37,494 nucleotides of DNA from contig NZ_CAJXNN010000033.1 in NCBI RefSeq assembly GCF_913057115.1, positions 1-37,494 on the forward strand. The letters are read 5' to 3'. This document shows, piece after piece, positions 1 through 6,772 of this stretch. The notes below the pieces were generated by a model. It had not been told where the DNA came from and searched no databases. It saw nothing but the letters and a program-made list of their open reading frames with translations. Each line of letters opens with the position of its first letter. Position 1 is the first letter of the stretch. Origin of the DNA: an uncultured Roseovarius sp. Lineage in GTDB: Bacteria; Pseudomonadota; Alphaproteobacteria; Rhodobacterales; Rhodobacteraceae. Both the position numbers and the translations under genes were made by a program.

Positions 1-3
1 AGG

Positions 4-58
4 CGCTTTGCACGCAAATTCGAATTTGCGTTGTCCAAAGCGTTTCGAAACGCTTTGG
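4..58. repeat. Two adjacent loop-less palindromes
   Basis: Positions 12-31 form a perfect 20-bp palindrome (arm ACGCAAATTC) and 35-58 a perfect 24-bp palindrome (arm CCAAAGCGTTTC). In addition CGCTTTG at 4-10 can pair with CAAAGCG at 36-42, so alternative foldings exist. The block lies just past the stop codon of the minus-strand Rieske operon, where a terminator would be expected, but no T-run follows on that strand. It may be a stem that ends or stabilises the transcript, or a protein-binding site. The window edge prevents seeing what lies beyond. Confidence 0.6.
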
Positions 59-65
59 CTGCCTG

Positions 66-278
66 CTATGCCTCGCGCCCGTGTTGAACCAGTTGCGCGT
101 GCAGGTCTTTGGCCTGTGGCGCACCGGCTTCCAGCGCGAAGACATAGGCATGCGTCAGGTAAAAGCACGAGGCATCCAGATCATTCGCACCATTGGCGGC
201 CTCGGCATAGAGCTTGATCAGCGCCATGCGGTCGTTGGCCTCGTGGGCGGTGATCATGCGGGTGTCCAGATCCTTCAT
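66..278 (-). CDS. Small hypothetical protein coupled to the Rieske oxygenase
   Basis: A 70-residue, mostly helical, soluble protein with no signal peptide or membrane segment. Its ATG overlaps the stop of the Rieske oxygenase gene (ATGA, 275-278), the usual arrangement for translational coupling, so the two products are probably made together. It has an acidic N-terminal half and a single Cys (position 38). I do not recognise a family. The tight coupling suggests an accessory role for the oxygenase, but the sequence shows no ferredoxin, reductase or Rieske motif. It is too small to be a typical ring-hydroxylase beta subunit, which is about 160-190 residues. Confidence 0.7.
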   Translation of the reverse strand: MKDLDTRMITAHEANDRMALIKLYAEAANGANDLDASCFYLTHAYVFALEAGAPQAKDLHAQLVQHGREA

Positions 279-1435
279 TCTGCGGCCTTTGCTTTCGCGC
301 GGTGGGTTTCGACCTTGCTTGCCACCCAGTCGTGGAAGTTATGCGTTGGGCCATCCATGGCGGGGCTGAAGCGGCCGCCGTCGAAATTGGCGGCGTGCCG
401 GCCGCGTTGCATACCTTCGACCACGAAGATGTCTTCCTCGAACACGGTTTTCCAAAGCTGGGTATTGCGCATGCGCAGGCCCTCGTCGCTTTGTGGAACA
501 GCGTAGTAGAGGTGAATATGCTCCACGGTTTTCTCTGGGCCTTTCGGCTCGAGGATGATGGCGAAGGCGTGGTCGCGGTGGGTGCCCAAAAGGACGTTGG
601 GGTAGACGGCGATATATTCGGCCTGTTCGTTCCACTTGGCACCGACATCTGCGAAATCGGGGAATTTTTCGCCGTTTTCGTTGGTGAGCTGGCGGTAGAC
701 CATGGTGCCTTGGCCCGAATATTCGCCGGGCTTTTCGATGTTGTAGTGATCTTCCAGCTTGGAATAGCTGTTCAGGCCCGGATGGACCCAAGGCAGGTGA
801 TAGCTTTCGCAGTAGTTTTCCACCGCGAGTTTCCAGTTGGTTTGCACTTCAAGTTCAAACCGGCTGTCGTGGCCGCCGTGGTAGAGGGGCAGTTCAAACT
901 CGGCCCAACGCTGCATGACGTCGGCCATGGCCTCCTCGAAGGCGGGGGCATCGCCCGACACGTTGATCCAGACCACATCGCGCCAGATATGGCTGCGGAC
1001 TTCAATGAGACCCAGATCGTCGCGTTTGATCGCCTCGTGGGTGTTGTGGCCGGGGCCGCCCACATGGGGCGTGGAGACAAGGTTGCCCTTGGTCGAATAG
1101 CACCACGAGTGATAGGGGCAGCGAATGGCACCTTCGATCTTGCGCGGCTCTTCCACAAGGATCATGCCACGGTGGCGGCAGATGTTTTGGAACACCCGCA
1201 CGTGACCTTCCTTGTCGCGAAGCAGCAAGAGTGGCATGCCGAGGAATTCCATCGGCACCGCATCGCCGGGCTCCGGAACATCGGCGGCGACGGCCAGACC
1301 GGCCCATTGCGAGAACAGAAGCGCCTGTTTTTCTTCTTGGAAGACCCGCTCGTCGATATAGTGCTCATTGGGCAGGCCATTGGCCTTTTCCACGCTGTTG
1401 CGCACGTTCGACAGGTCTGTGACGGTCTGCGTCAT
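275..1435 (-). CDS. Rieske [2Fe-2S] oxygenase alpha subunit
   Basis: Non-heme iron oxygenase of about 386 residues. The Rieske cluster motif is C86-x-H88 and C106-x2-H109. The catalytic domain carries E210-x2-H213-x4-H218 and a likely third iron ligand at D335. A glutamate at the bridging position that is Asp in naphthalene-type dioxygenases is known from carnitine/glycine-betaine type enzymes (CntA, GbcA), so a quaternary-amine or related substrate is possible, but the substrate cannot be read from sequence. The ATG at 1435 was chosen because AGGAGA lies 5 bases upstream; the in-frame GTG at 1471 lacks such support. No reductase gene is nearby. The gene follows an XRE regulator on the same strand. 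Confidence 0.9.
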   Translation of the reverse strand: MTQTVTDLSNVRNSVEKANGLPNEHYIDERVFQEEKQALLFSQWAGLAVAADVPEPGDAVPMEFLGMPLLLLRDKEGHVRVFQNICRHRGMILVEEPRKIEGAIRCPYHSWCYSTKGNLVSTPHVGGPGHNTHEAIKRDDLGLIEVRSHIWRDVVWINVSGDAPAFEEAMADVMQRWAEFELPLYHGGHDSRFELEVQTNWKLAVENYCESYHLPWVHPGLNSYSKLEDHYNIEKPGEYSGQGTMVYRQLTNENGEKFPDFADVGAKWNEQAEYIAVYPNVLLGTHRDHAFAIILEPKGPEKTVEHIHLYYAVPQSDEGLRMRNTQLWKTVFEEDIFVVEGMQRGRHAANFDGGRFSPAMDGPTHNFHDWVASKVETHRAKAKAAE

Positions 1436-1531
1436 CGTGATCTCCTGGATGTTGGTATAACCTCCAGACACCAGAAAAACGCGCGGTGAAACCGACAGTT
1501 CACGACCTGAGTTTCCTCAAGGCGACAGGTT

Positions 1532-2356
1532 TTATCGAAATTCCTGATCCAGTCGCAAGAGCCGCCGGTGGTATTCCGGCACCGCATCTTGGGTTACAAG
1601 GCCCGCCCGGCGCGCGGTTTTTAGCACCTGATCCGAGAAGCGGCCAAGGTGTTCATAGACCATGCGTGTGGCCCTGTTGCCCGAAACGCTTTCGCGGATC
1701 GTGCGCGCGGCATAGCCTTCCCAGATGTTGGGCTGGAACGAGGATTGGCGGCTCAGGAAGTTGAATGAACACGAGAGGGTGTCACGGTGGGTCGCCAGCG
1801 CCATGACACCTTCCTGCTGGCGCAGGATGAGGCCGCGAAACTCCCGGTTCGGGGGGGCCACCGACAACCCCTGAAGGCGCATCGCCTCGCGCGGTTCGTA
1901 GCCGCGCAGCAAGGTATAGCCATCGCGCCGCTTTACGAAGATCAGTCCAAGCACGAAGCGTGTTTCGTCGATGAAGCTGCGGCGAACGAATTGATAGAAA
2001 CCACTTGGAAAGACGCTTTCCGGAATGTCCAATGGCTCGCGCCCGAAGAACCCTTCAAGGTCAGGGTGGTTGAGCAGGTCGCTGGCCGTTGTGGTCAGGG
2101 CTTCCACCGGTTCCAGAAGGATGCGGGCGTCGACATCGAAGAACGTGCAGATACGATGCAGGACGTCGGGGCGGGGAAAGCTCTCCCCCGCGAGGTAACG
2201 GTTGAATTGCGTGCGGTTGATGCCAAGCTTGCGGCACAGCGCCGAGATCGATGGGTAGGGGGCCGAAAGGATTTGCAGGTTCCGCCCGAACATTCCGCGA
2301 AGCTTGGCAGGGTCTTTTCTTTTGGCATGTGTAGGGCTGGCATTCGGTTGGCCCAT
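1532..2356 (-). CDS. XRE-family transcriptional regulator
   Basis: A 274-residue protein with an N-terminal helix-turn-helix at about residues 24-82, in which the phrase LGINRTQFNRYLAGESFPRP has the typical recognition-helix shape. About 190 further residues probably form a ligand-sensing or oligomerisation domain that I do not recognise. The ATG has an AGGA about 8 bases upstream. It sits 96 bp upstream of the Rieske oxygenase gene on the same strand, so it is the obvious candidate regulator of that gene and of itself. An inverted repeat in the upstream region (2386-2407) could be its operator. Confidence 0.85.
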   Translation of the reverse strand: MGQPNASPTHAKRKDPAKLRGMFGRNLQILSAPYPSISALCRKLGINRTQFNRYLAGESFPRPDVLHRICTFFDVDARILLEPVEALTTTASDLLNHPDLEGFFGREPLDIPESVFPSGFYQFVRRSFIDETRFVLGLIFVKRRDGYTLLRGYEPREAMRLQGLSVAPPNREFRGLILRQQEGVMALATHRDTLSCSFNFLSRQSSFQPNIWEGYAARTIRESVSGNRATRMVYEHLGRFSDQVLKTARRAGLVTQDAVPEYHRRLLRLDQEFR

Positions 2357-2385
2357 ACTGGTGGTCCTGCTGCAGTTCCTCGACT

Positions 2386-2408
2386 CGTATAACGATCAAC
2401 GTATACGT
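2386..2408. promoter_or_regulatory. Candidate operator upstream of the XRE regulator
   Basis: Inverted repeat CGTATA-N10-TATACG (2386-2407), the right half of which belongs to the perfect 10-bp palindrome ACGTATACGT (2399-2408). It lies 30-52 bp upstream of the XRE regulator ATG, where an autoregulatory operator would be expected. It is AT-rich compared with its surroundings. That the XRE protein binds here is inference from position. Confidence 0.4.
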
Positions 2409-2586
2409 GTTTTTTTCGGAGGGGCCAATGGCGAGATGCCCAAATCACGCCATATTTGACGCTAAAACGCGTCATTGTGCCACTAATCTGACACAAATAA
2501 GTTCATATCGATACGAAACTTTCACTACACATTTCACCCTCGTGTCAGGACAATATTCGTGTGTAGGAAGAATTTGTGAGGGGAAA

Positions 2587-2952
2587 ATGTACGGAGTCGT
2601 TCTTTGGAGCGATCGCCAAGAGAATCGCGCTGTCATTTGGTGTGAGGACCATGGCGATCTGGCTTATTACGATGGGGCAGAGCCAAAGGTGCAAGCCGGC
2701 AGGTCTCTGGACCCGGGTGACTTGGTGCGCTTCGATGTCAGTGAAGGCAAACGCATGCGGATTGTGAGCAACCCGCAGGTTGTGGCGAGTGAGCAATACC
2801 CGTCGCTTGCCGTTGATCTGGCCCGCGAAGGCGAGCGCCATGGCGCGGCTGCCCCCTGCGAGGGGCGTTCGAACCGGCGCAGGAATTCCGGCAAGGTTGT
2901 TCCCCTGGCACCCGCGCCGCAAGGTCGCGGCGTTTCCTGGCAAGTTGCATAG
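2587..2952 (+). CDS. Small conserved-looking protein, possible beta-barrel
   Basis: About 121 residues from the ATG at 2587, which follows GTGAGGGG by four bases. The reading frame is open 60 codons further upstream, but that part looks like intergenic sequence (low GC, random composition). The first 65 residues alternate hydrophobic and charged positions (start MYGVVLWSDRQENRAVIWCE) and include PGDLVRFDV, which reminds me of the small beta-barrel layout of cold-shock-like proteins. This is an impression, not a motif match. The tail is basic and low in complexity. It is divergent from the XRE regulator and convergent with ilvN. Confidence 0.65.
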   Translation: MYGVVLWSDRQENRAVIWCEDHGDLAYYDGAEPKVQAGRSLDPGDLVRFDVSEGKRMRIVSNPQVVASEQYPSLAVDLAREGERHGAAAPCEGRSNRRRNSGKVVPLAPAPQGRGVSWQVA

Positions 2953-2988
2953 ATCGACAGGTTAAGCGACGGCCTCTGTGATGCCCGT

Positions 2989-3549
2989 TTAAATCCCGCG
3001 AGACAGGGCGGCCACGCCGGTACGCGCGATTTCGGTCAGCCCCAAGGGGCGCATCAACTCGGCGAAGGCGTCGATCTTGTCCGGCGTGCCGGTGATCTCA
3101 AAGACAAAGCTGCCAAGGGTGCTGTCCACGGCATTGGCGCGAAAGATATCGGCAAGACGCAAGGCTTCGACCCGCTTGTCGCCGTCCCCTTCAACCTTCA
3201 AAAGCGCCAATTCGCGTTCCACCGATTTGCCGTCCACGGTGAGGTCATGCACCTCGTGCACCGGCACGATGCGGCCCAGCTGTGCCTTGATCTGCTCGAT
3301 CACCTGCGGGGTGCCGGTGGTAACGATGGTGATCCGGCTGGTGTGGCCGGTATGGTCCACCTCAGCCACGGTCAGGCTGTCGATGTTGTAGCCTCGCCCC
3401 GAGAACAACCCGATCACGCGGGCCAGAACACCCGGTTCGTTATCGACGATCACGGCAAGGGTGTGGGTTTCACTGACGTCCGAGAAATTGGGCCGTAGGT
3501 TATAGGCCGAATGCTTAGACGAGCCTTTTTTGATTTTTAGGGCTGACAT
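2989..3549 (-). CDS. ilvN: Acetolactate synthase small (regulatory) subunit
   Basis: Regulatory subunit of acetohydroxyacid synthase, which makes acetolactate or acetohydroxybutyrate for valine, leucine and isoleucine synthesis. About 186 residues. An N-terminal ACT domain (THTLAVIVDNEPGVLARVIG and the following GRGYNIDSL) binds the feedback inhibitor, and the C-terminal domain activates the large subunit. The ATG at 3549 has GGAG about 7 bases upstream; 16 extra codons upstream in frame are unlikely to be translated. It is the third gene of the ilv cluster, separated from ilvB by a methyltransferase gene, and is expected to fall under the same attenuator. Also named ilvH in some genomes. Confidence 0.95.
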   Translation of the reverse strand: MSALKIKKGSSKHSAYNLRPNFSDVSETHTLAVIVDNEPGVLARVIGLFSGRGYNIDSLTVAEVDHTGHTSRITIVTTGTPQVIEQIKAQLGRIVPVHEVHDLTVDGKSVERELALLKVEGDGDKRVEALRLADIFRANAVDSTLGSFVFEITGTPDKIDAFAELMRPLGLTEIARTGVAALSRGI

Positions 3550-3578
3550 GCTCTGTCTCCGGTTGTTGTGGGCGCTGC

Positions 3579-4439
3579 TCAGGTGGGTTTCTGCCAAAGA
3601 CCGTAGCCGAAATGATAGTGGCCCTGGTTACGTAGATCCTTATCGAGCGCGATCACGCGGTCATGTATCGTGGGGTCTTGATCTTCAAGCCCGGTGACGA
3701 ACCCGCCACATAGGTGTATTGCCGATCCGCCGAGAATCTGCATTGCTTCGCCTGTATGACGTTCGTAGGCCGCAGGGATAAGGTTGCTTTGCGGTGCCTC
3801 GGACGGGTCGCGCAGGAATTGCTTGTAACGGCGGAATGTCGTGCCGCGGCGCACTCGTTTGGGGTCGACGCCGACCAGATCGTGGTTTTCCTTTAGAAAC
3901 CGGCGTGCACATCGTGTCTCGGTCGGGTGCCATTGCAAGCGCGTCGGGCCTACGTATTCGTAAATCAACAGGAACCCGCCGGGCTTCAAGGCGCGCACAG
4001 ACCATTCCAAGGCTTTATCGACATCAAACATATGATGCAAAGCGGAGAGCCATAGCACAAGATCGTAGCGTTCCACGATGTCCTCTTCCAAGGCATCGGC
4101 CAGATGCTCGTCAAAATTCGCCGACAGACCTTCCTCGGCGGCGAGCCTTTGTGACTCAGCTATGCGGTCGGCGGATACCTCGTAAAGATCGAAGTGCTCG
4201 ACCAGCCCGGCCTTGACCAACGCACGCTCCTTGTTGCCCTTACCCGCGCCGACCGAAACAGCCCGGGGCAAAGGGCGGTCTCCCGTGGCAGAGCGCAAGG
4301 CCCCGGCATAGCCGGTTTCATGGGCTGTACTCATCTGCGTCTGGAAATACTCGACGAACCGTGGATTATCCTGCCAGCGGCTGTTCGGTTTGGCTGGCTT
4401 CCATTTGCGGCCCGAGATCTTGTGCAAGAGAAGTTTCAA
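3579..4439 (-). CDS. Class I SAM-dependent methyltransferase inside the ilv cluster
   Basis: About 286 residues. Motif I VSVGAGKGN and the later LSALHHMF and ALKPGGFLLIYEYVGP are typical of class I methyltransferases acting on small molecules or proteins; the substrate is unknown. The start is uncertain. I prefer TTG at 4439, preceded by AAGGA at 7-base spacing and lying after the ilvB stop. An ATG at 4514 would overlap the ilvB 3' end by 35 bp, and its first 25 residues look like out-of-frame ilvB sequence. The gene lies between ilvB and ilvN, 29 bp before the ilvN start, so it is probably co-transcribed with branched-chain amino acid synthesis. Confidence 0.8.
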   Translation of the reverse strand: MKLLLHKISGRKWKPAKPNSRWQDNPRFVEYFQTQMSTAHETGYAGALRSATGDRPLPRAVSVGAGKGNKERALVKAGLVEHFDLYEVSADRIAESQRLAAEEGLSANFDEHLADALEEDIVERYDLVLWLSALHHMFDVDKALEWSVRALKPGGFLLIYEYVGPTRLQWHPTETRCARRFLKENHDLVGVDPKRVRRGTTFRRYKQFLRDPSEAPQSNLIPAAYERHTGEAMQILGGSAIHLCGGFVTGLEDQDPTIHDRVIALDKDLRNQGHYHFGYGLWQKPT

Positions 4440-4479
4440 CAGGTGATCCTTTTGTGCAAGGAATGCAGCTCGGCGCTGG

Positions 4480-6237
4480 TTAGACCAGCACCGCGCCGCC
4501 TTCCTTGATCGCATCCTTGGTCGAGGCGTTCTCGCCCAGCAGCATTTTGTTGTGCGGCTCGCCCGAGGGGATCATCGGGAAGCAGTTTTCGTGCTTCTCG
4601 ACAAGGCAATCGAAGATCACCGGCCCGTCGTGGTTGATCATCTCCATGATCGCATCGTCCAGATCGGCGGGATCTTGGCACAAGATTCCCTTGGCGCCAA
4701 AGGCCTCGGCCAGCTTGACGAAATCGGGCAGCGCCTCGGACCAGCTTGACGAATAGCGCTCCCCGTGCAGCAATTCCTGCCACTGGCGGACCATGCCGAG
4801 GCGTTCGTTGTTGAGGATGAACTGCTTGACGGGCAAACGGTATTGCACCGCGGTGCCCATTTCCTGCATGTTCATCAGCCACGAGGCTTCGCCCGCCACG
4901 TTGATCACCAAGGCGTCAGGGTGGGCCATCTGCACACCGACCGAGGCCGGGAAGCCATAGCCCATGGTGCCAAGGCCACCGGAGGTCATCCAGCGGTTGG
5001 GGTCCTCAAACCCGATGTATTGTGCCGCCCACATCTGGTGCTGGCCCACCTCGGTGCAGACATAGCGATCATGGCCCTTGGTCAGCTCCTCAAGCCGCTG
5101 CATGGCGTATTGCGGTTTGATCGTTTTGCCTGTCTGGGTGAAGGCGAGGCAGTTGATCTTTTTCCACTCTTCGATCTGCGTCCACCATTTTTGCAGGCCC
5201 TCGCGGTTGACCTTGCGGCCCCGCGATTTCCAGATTTTCAACACGTCTTCCAGTACATGGGCAATATCGCCGATGATCGGGATATCGGTCTTGATCACCT
5301 TGTTGATCGACGACGGGTCGATATCGATATGCGCTTTGGTCGACTTGGGGCTGAAGGCATCGACACGGCCGGTGATCCGGTCGTCAAACCGCGCCCCGAT
5401 GTTGATCATCAGGTCACAGTCGTGCATCGCCATGTTGGCCTCGTACAGCCCGTGCATCCCCAACATACCCAGCCATTTGTCGCCCGAGGCGGGGTAGGCC
5501 CCAAGGCCCATCAGGGTCGAGGTGATGGGGATGCCCGTGGCCTCGACCAATTCGCGCAAAAGCTGGCTGGCCGCCGGGCCCGAGTTGATCACGCCGCCGC
5601 CGGTGTAAAACACCGGGCGCTTGGCGGTCTCGATGGCCTCGACCAATTCGGTGATTTCCTCCAGATCGCCCTTGACCTGCGGCTGATAATGGCTGGTCTT
5701 GGCCTCGCGCGGGGCGGTGTAATCGGCGCTGGCAAACTGCACGTCCTTGGGCAGGTCCACCAGAACCGGACCGGGCCGCCCACTGGTGGCCACATGAAAG
5801 GCCTGATGCAAGGTATCGGCCAGCGCCTTGGTGTCCGAGACCAGCCAATTGTGCTTGGTGCAGGGGCGGGTGATGCCGACGGTATCAGCCTCCTGGAAGG
5901 CGTCGTTGCCGATCATGAAGGTCGGCACCTGACCCGACAAAACGACAATCGGAATGGAATCCATCAGCGCATCGGTCAGGCCGGTCACCGCATTGGTGGC
6001 GCCCGGCCCCGAGGTGACCAGCGCCACACCCGGCTTGCCGGTCGATCGCGCATAGCCTTCGGCGGCATGCACAGCGCCCTGTTCGTGGCGCACCAAGACA
6101 TGGCGAATATCGTTTTGCTGAAAGATCTCGTCATAAATCGGTAGGACAGCCCCGCCAGGGTATCCGAATACGACGTCCACGCCTTGATCCTTCAAAGCCT
6201 GAACCACCATTTTCGCTCCGGTCATCTGACGTGTCAT
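4480..6237 (-). CDS. ilvB: Acetolactate synthase large (catalytic) subunit
   Basis: Thiamine-diphosphate enzyme of 585 residues, the full family length, that condenses pyruvate with pyruvate or 2-ketobutyrate in branched-chain amino acid synthesis. Catalytic Glu52 is in VRHEQG. The FAD-binding middle domain includes GARFDDRITG, and the C-terminal ThDP domain includes GLGTMGYGFPA and a late Asn477. The metal-binding motif, normally GD(G/A)S, reads G-E450-A-S-W, so Asp is replaced by Glu. I believe this occurs in other Rhodobacterales, but it is worth noting. The gene is preceded by a leader peptide and terminator that should control the cluster. Confidence 0.97.
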   Translation of the reverse strand: MTRQMTGAKMVVQALKDQGVDVVFGYPGGAVLPIYDEIFQQNDIRHVLVRHEQGAVHAAEGYARSTGKPGVALVTSGPGATNAVTGLTDALMDSIPIVVLSGQVPTFMIGNDAFQEADTVGITRPCTKHNWLVSDTKALADTLHQAFHVATSGRPGPVLVDLPKDVQFASADYTAPREAKTSHYQPQVKGDLEEITELVEAIETAKRPVFYTGGGVINSGPAASQLLRELVEATGIPITSTLMGLGAYPASGDKWLGMLGMHGLYEANMAMHDCDLMINIGARFDDRITGRVDAFSPKSTKAHIDIDPSSINKVIKTDIPIIGDIAHVLEDVLKIWKSRGRKVNREGLQKWWTQIEEWKKINCLAFTQTGKTIKPQYAMQRLEELTKGHDRYVCTEVGQHQMWAAQYIGFEDPNRWMTSGGLGTMGYGFPASVGVQMAHPDALVINVAGEASWLMNMQEMGTAVQYRLPVKQFILNNERLGMVRQWQELLHGERYSSSWSEALPDFVKLAEAFGAKGILCQDPADLDDAIMEMINHDGPVIFDCLVEKHENCFPMIPSGEPHNKMLLGENASTKDAIKEGGAVLV

Positions 6238-6278
6238 TTGCTTGCTCCGTTCATGACGTCAATACATTGTCTGCACAC

Positions 6279-6305
6279 AAAAAAGCCCCCGAGGTTTTCG
6301 GGGGC
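6279..6305 (-). terminator. Attenuator terminator before ilvB
   Basis: On the minus strand the transcript would read GCCCCCGA, a 5-base loop AAACC, TCGGGGGC (8-bp stem, 6305-6285), then six U residues (6284-6279). This is a textbook intrinsic terminator placed 41 bp before the ilvB start codon and downstream of the leader peptide, so it would stop transcription before ilvB unless the alternative pairing forms. Confidence 0.9.
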
Positions 6306-6347
6306 GCATGGGGGACCATTATGGTGTCCGTTACCGGCCCATGCGCC
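6303..6347 (-). promoter_or_regulatory. Antiterminator pairing of the ilv attenuator
   Basis: The mRNA segment at 6347-6338 (GGCGCATGGG, inside the leader peptide codons) is perfectly complementary over 10 bases to 6312-6303 (CCCATGCGCC), which overlaps the 5' arm of the terminator stem by 3 bases. If a ribosome stalls at the Leu-Val-Val-Ile-Val codons (6369-6355), the first segment stays free and can pair, weakening the terminator. If it reads to the stop codon it covers this segment and the terminator forms. A small intermediate hairpin (CCA-TAA-TGG with flanking GGA/TCC) lies between. The mechanism is inferred from these pairings. Confidence 0.75.
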
Positions 6348-6378
6348 ATGTTCCTACGATTACCACTAGCGATGCCAT
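6331..6378 (-). CDS. ilv operon leader peptide
   Basis: A 15-residue open frame, MASLVVIVGTWRMGR, with a strong ribosome site (AAGGAG, 8 bases upstream of the ATG). Five consecutive codons for Leu, Val, Val, Ile, Val are exactly the products of the ilv pathway, so ribosome speed here reports branched-chain aminoacyl-tRNA supply. It begins about 24 bases after the predicted transcription start and ends 25 bases before the terminator stem. This arrangement is established for amino-acid operon attenuators in enterobacteria and other proteobacteria; its use here is inferred. Confidence 0.88.
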   Translation of the reverse strand: MASLVVIVGTWRMGR

Positions 6379-6408
6379 AAGGCCGACTCCTTGGTGTGCG
6401 TGCGCGGG

Positions 6409-6437
6409 ACATTAGGAGCGGGGGCAGGGGGCGTCAA
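6409..6437 (-). promoter_or_regulatory. Promoter of the ilv operon
   Basis: Reading the minus strand, TTGACG (6437-6432) and TAATGT (6414-6409) are separated by 17 bases, a near-consensus housekeeping promoter. The predicted start near 6402 leaves a leader of about 165 bases holding the leader peptide and attenuator. No operator-like palindrome overlaps it. Confidence 0.7.
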
Positions 6438-6519
6438 CCGCGTTTTGCGAAAAAAGTGTCGCGCGGCAGGCGTGATCTTTGCATTTATTGCGCGCTTTGC
6501 GCTGATACCGCTTTCTGCC

Positions 6520-6541
6520 AGAGTATTTTTGCCAAGAAGAC
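6520..6541 (+). repeat. Dispersed GAGTATTTTTGCCAA repeat, copy 1
   Basis: The core AGAGTATTTTTGCCAAGAAGA recurs with small changes at 27303-27325 and 30396-30418, always intergenic. From memory, very similar sequences are common in Rhodobacteraceae intergenic regions. Here it lies in the 529-bp gap between the ilv promoter and phoX, which otherwise contains only the stem-loop at 6586-6633. Confidence 0.6.
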
Positions 6542-6585
6542 GCCGATCCCGCAGGATTTTTTTTGGGGCGCAAACACCCCGGGCA

Positions 6586-6633
6586 GTTTGGGCCGTCTTG
6601 CAATCGCTCCGGGGGAGCGATTGAGGCCCAAAC
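6586..6633. repeat. Large two-part stem-loop
   Basis: Outer arms GTTTGGGCC (6586-6594) and GGCCCAAAC (6625-6633) enclose a perfect inner hairpin CAATCGCTCC (6601-6610), loop GGG, GGAGCGATTG (6614-6623). The inner and outer stems total 19 bp, with a 6-base bulge on one side and one base on the other. The element has no T-run. It may be a REP-like repeat or transcript-stabilising structure in the ilv-phoX gap. Confidence 0.6.
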
Positions 6634-6772
6634 GGGGCAGCGCCCCTCATCCATATTGAACCGGCGCGGCAACGCAGCATTCTTTGGTCAAAACACCTGT
6701 GACGCAGCCTTGTTACGCGAATCGCGCATGGTTCTGGTCTAGCGTTTCACTCCAACCAAACAGGGGATGACC

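Noticed and set aside
302..1489. 395-codon open frame antisense to the Rieske oxygenase
   Set aside because: The oxygenase frame carries all iron ligands and a good ribosome site; the antisense frame has neither motifs nor start signal.
6684..6716. Possible Pho box upstream of phoX (TTGGTCA, CTGTGAC, TTGTTAC)
   Set aside because: The heptamers recur at 13 bp instead of the 11-bp period of Pho boxes and match CTGTCAT poorly.
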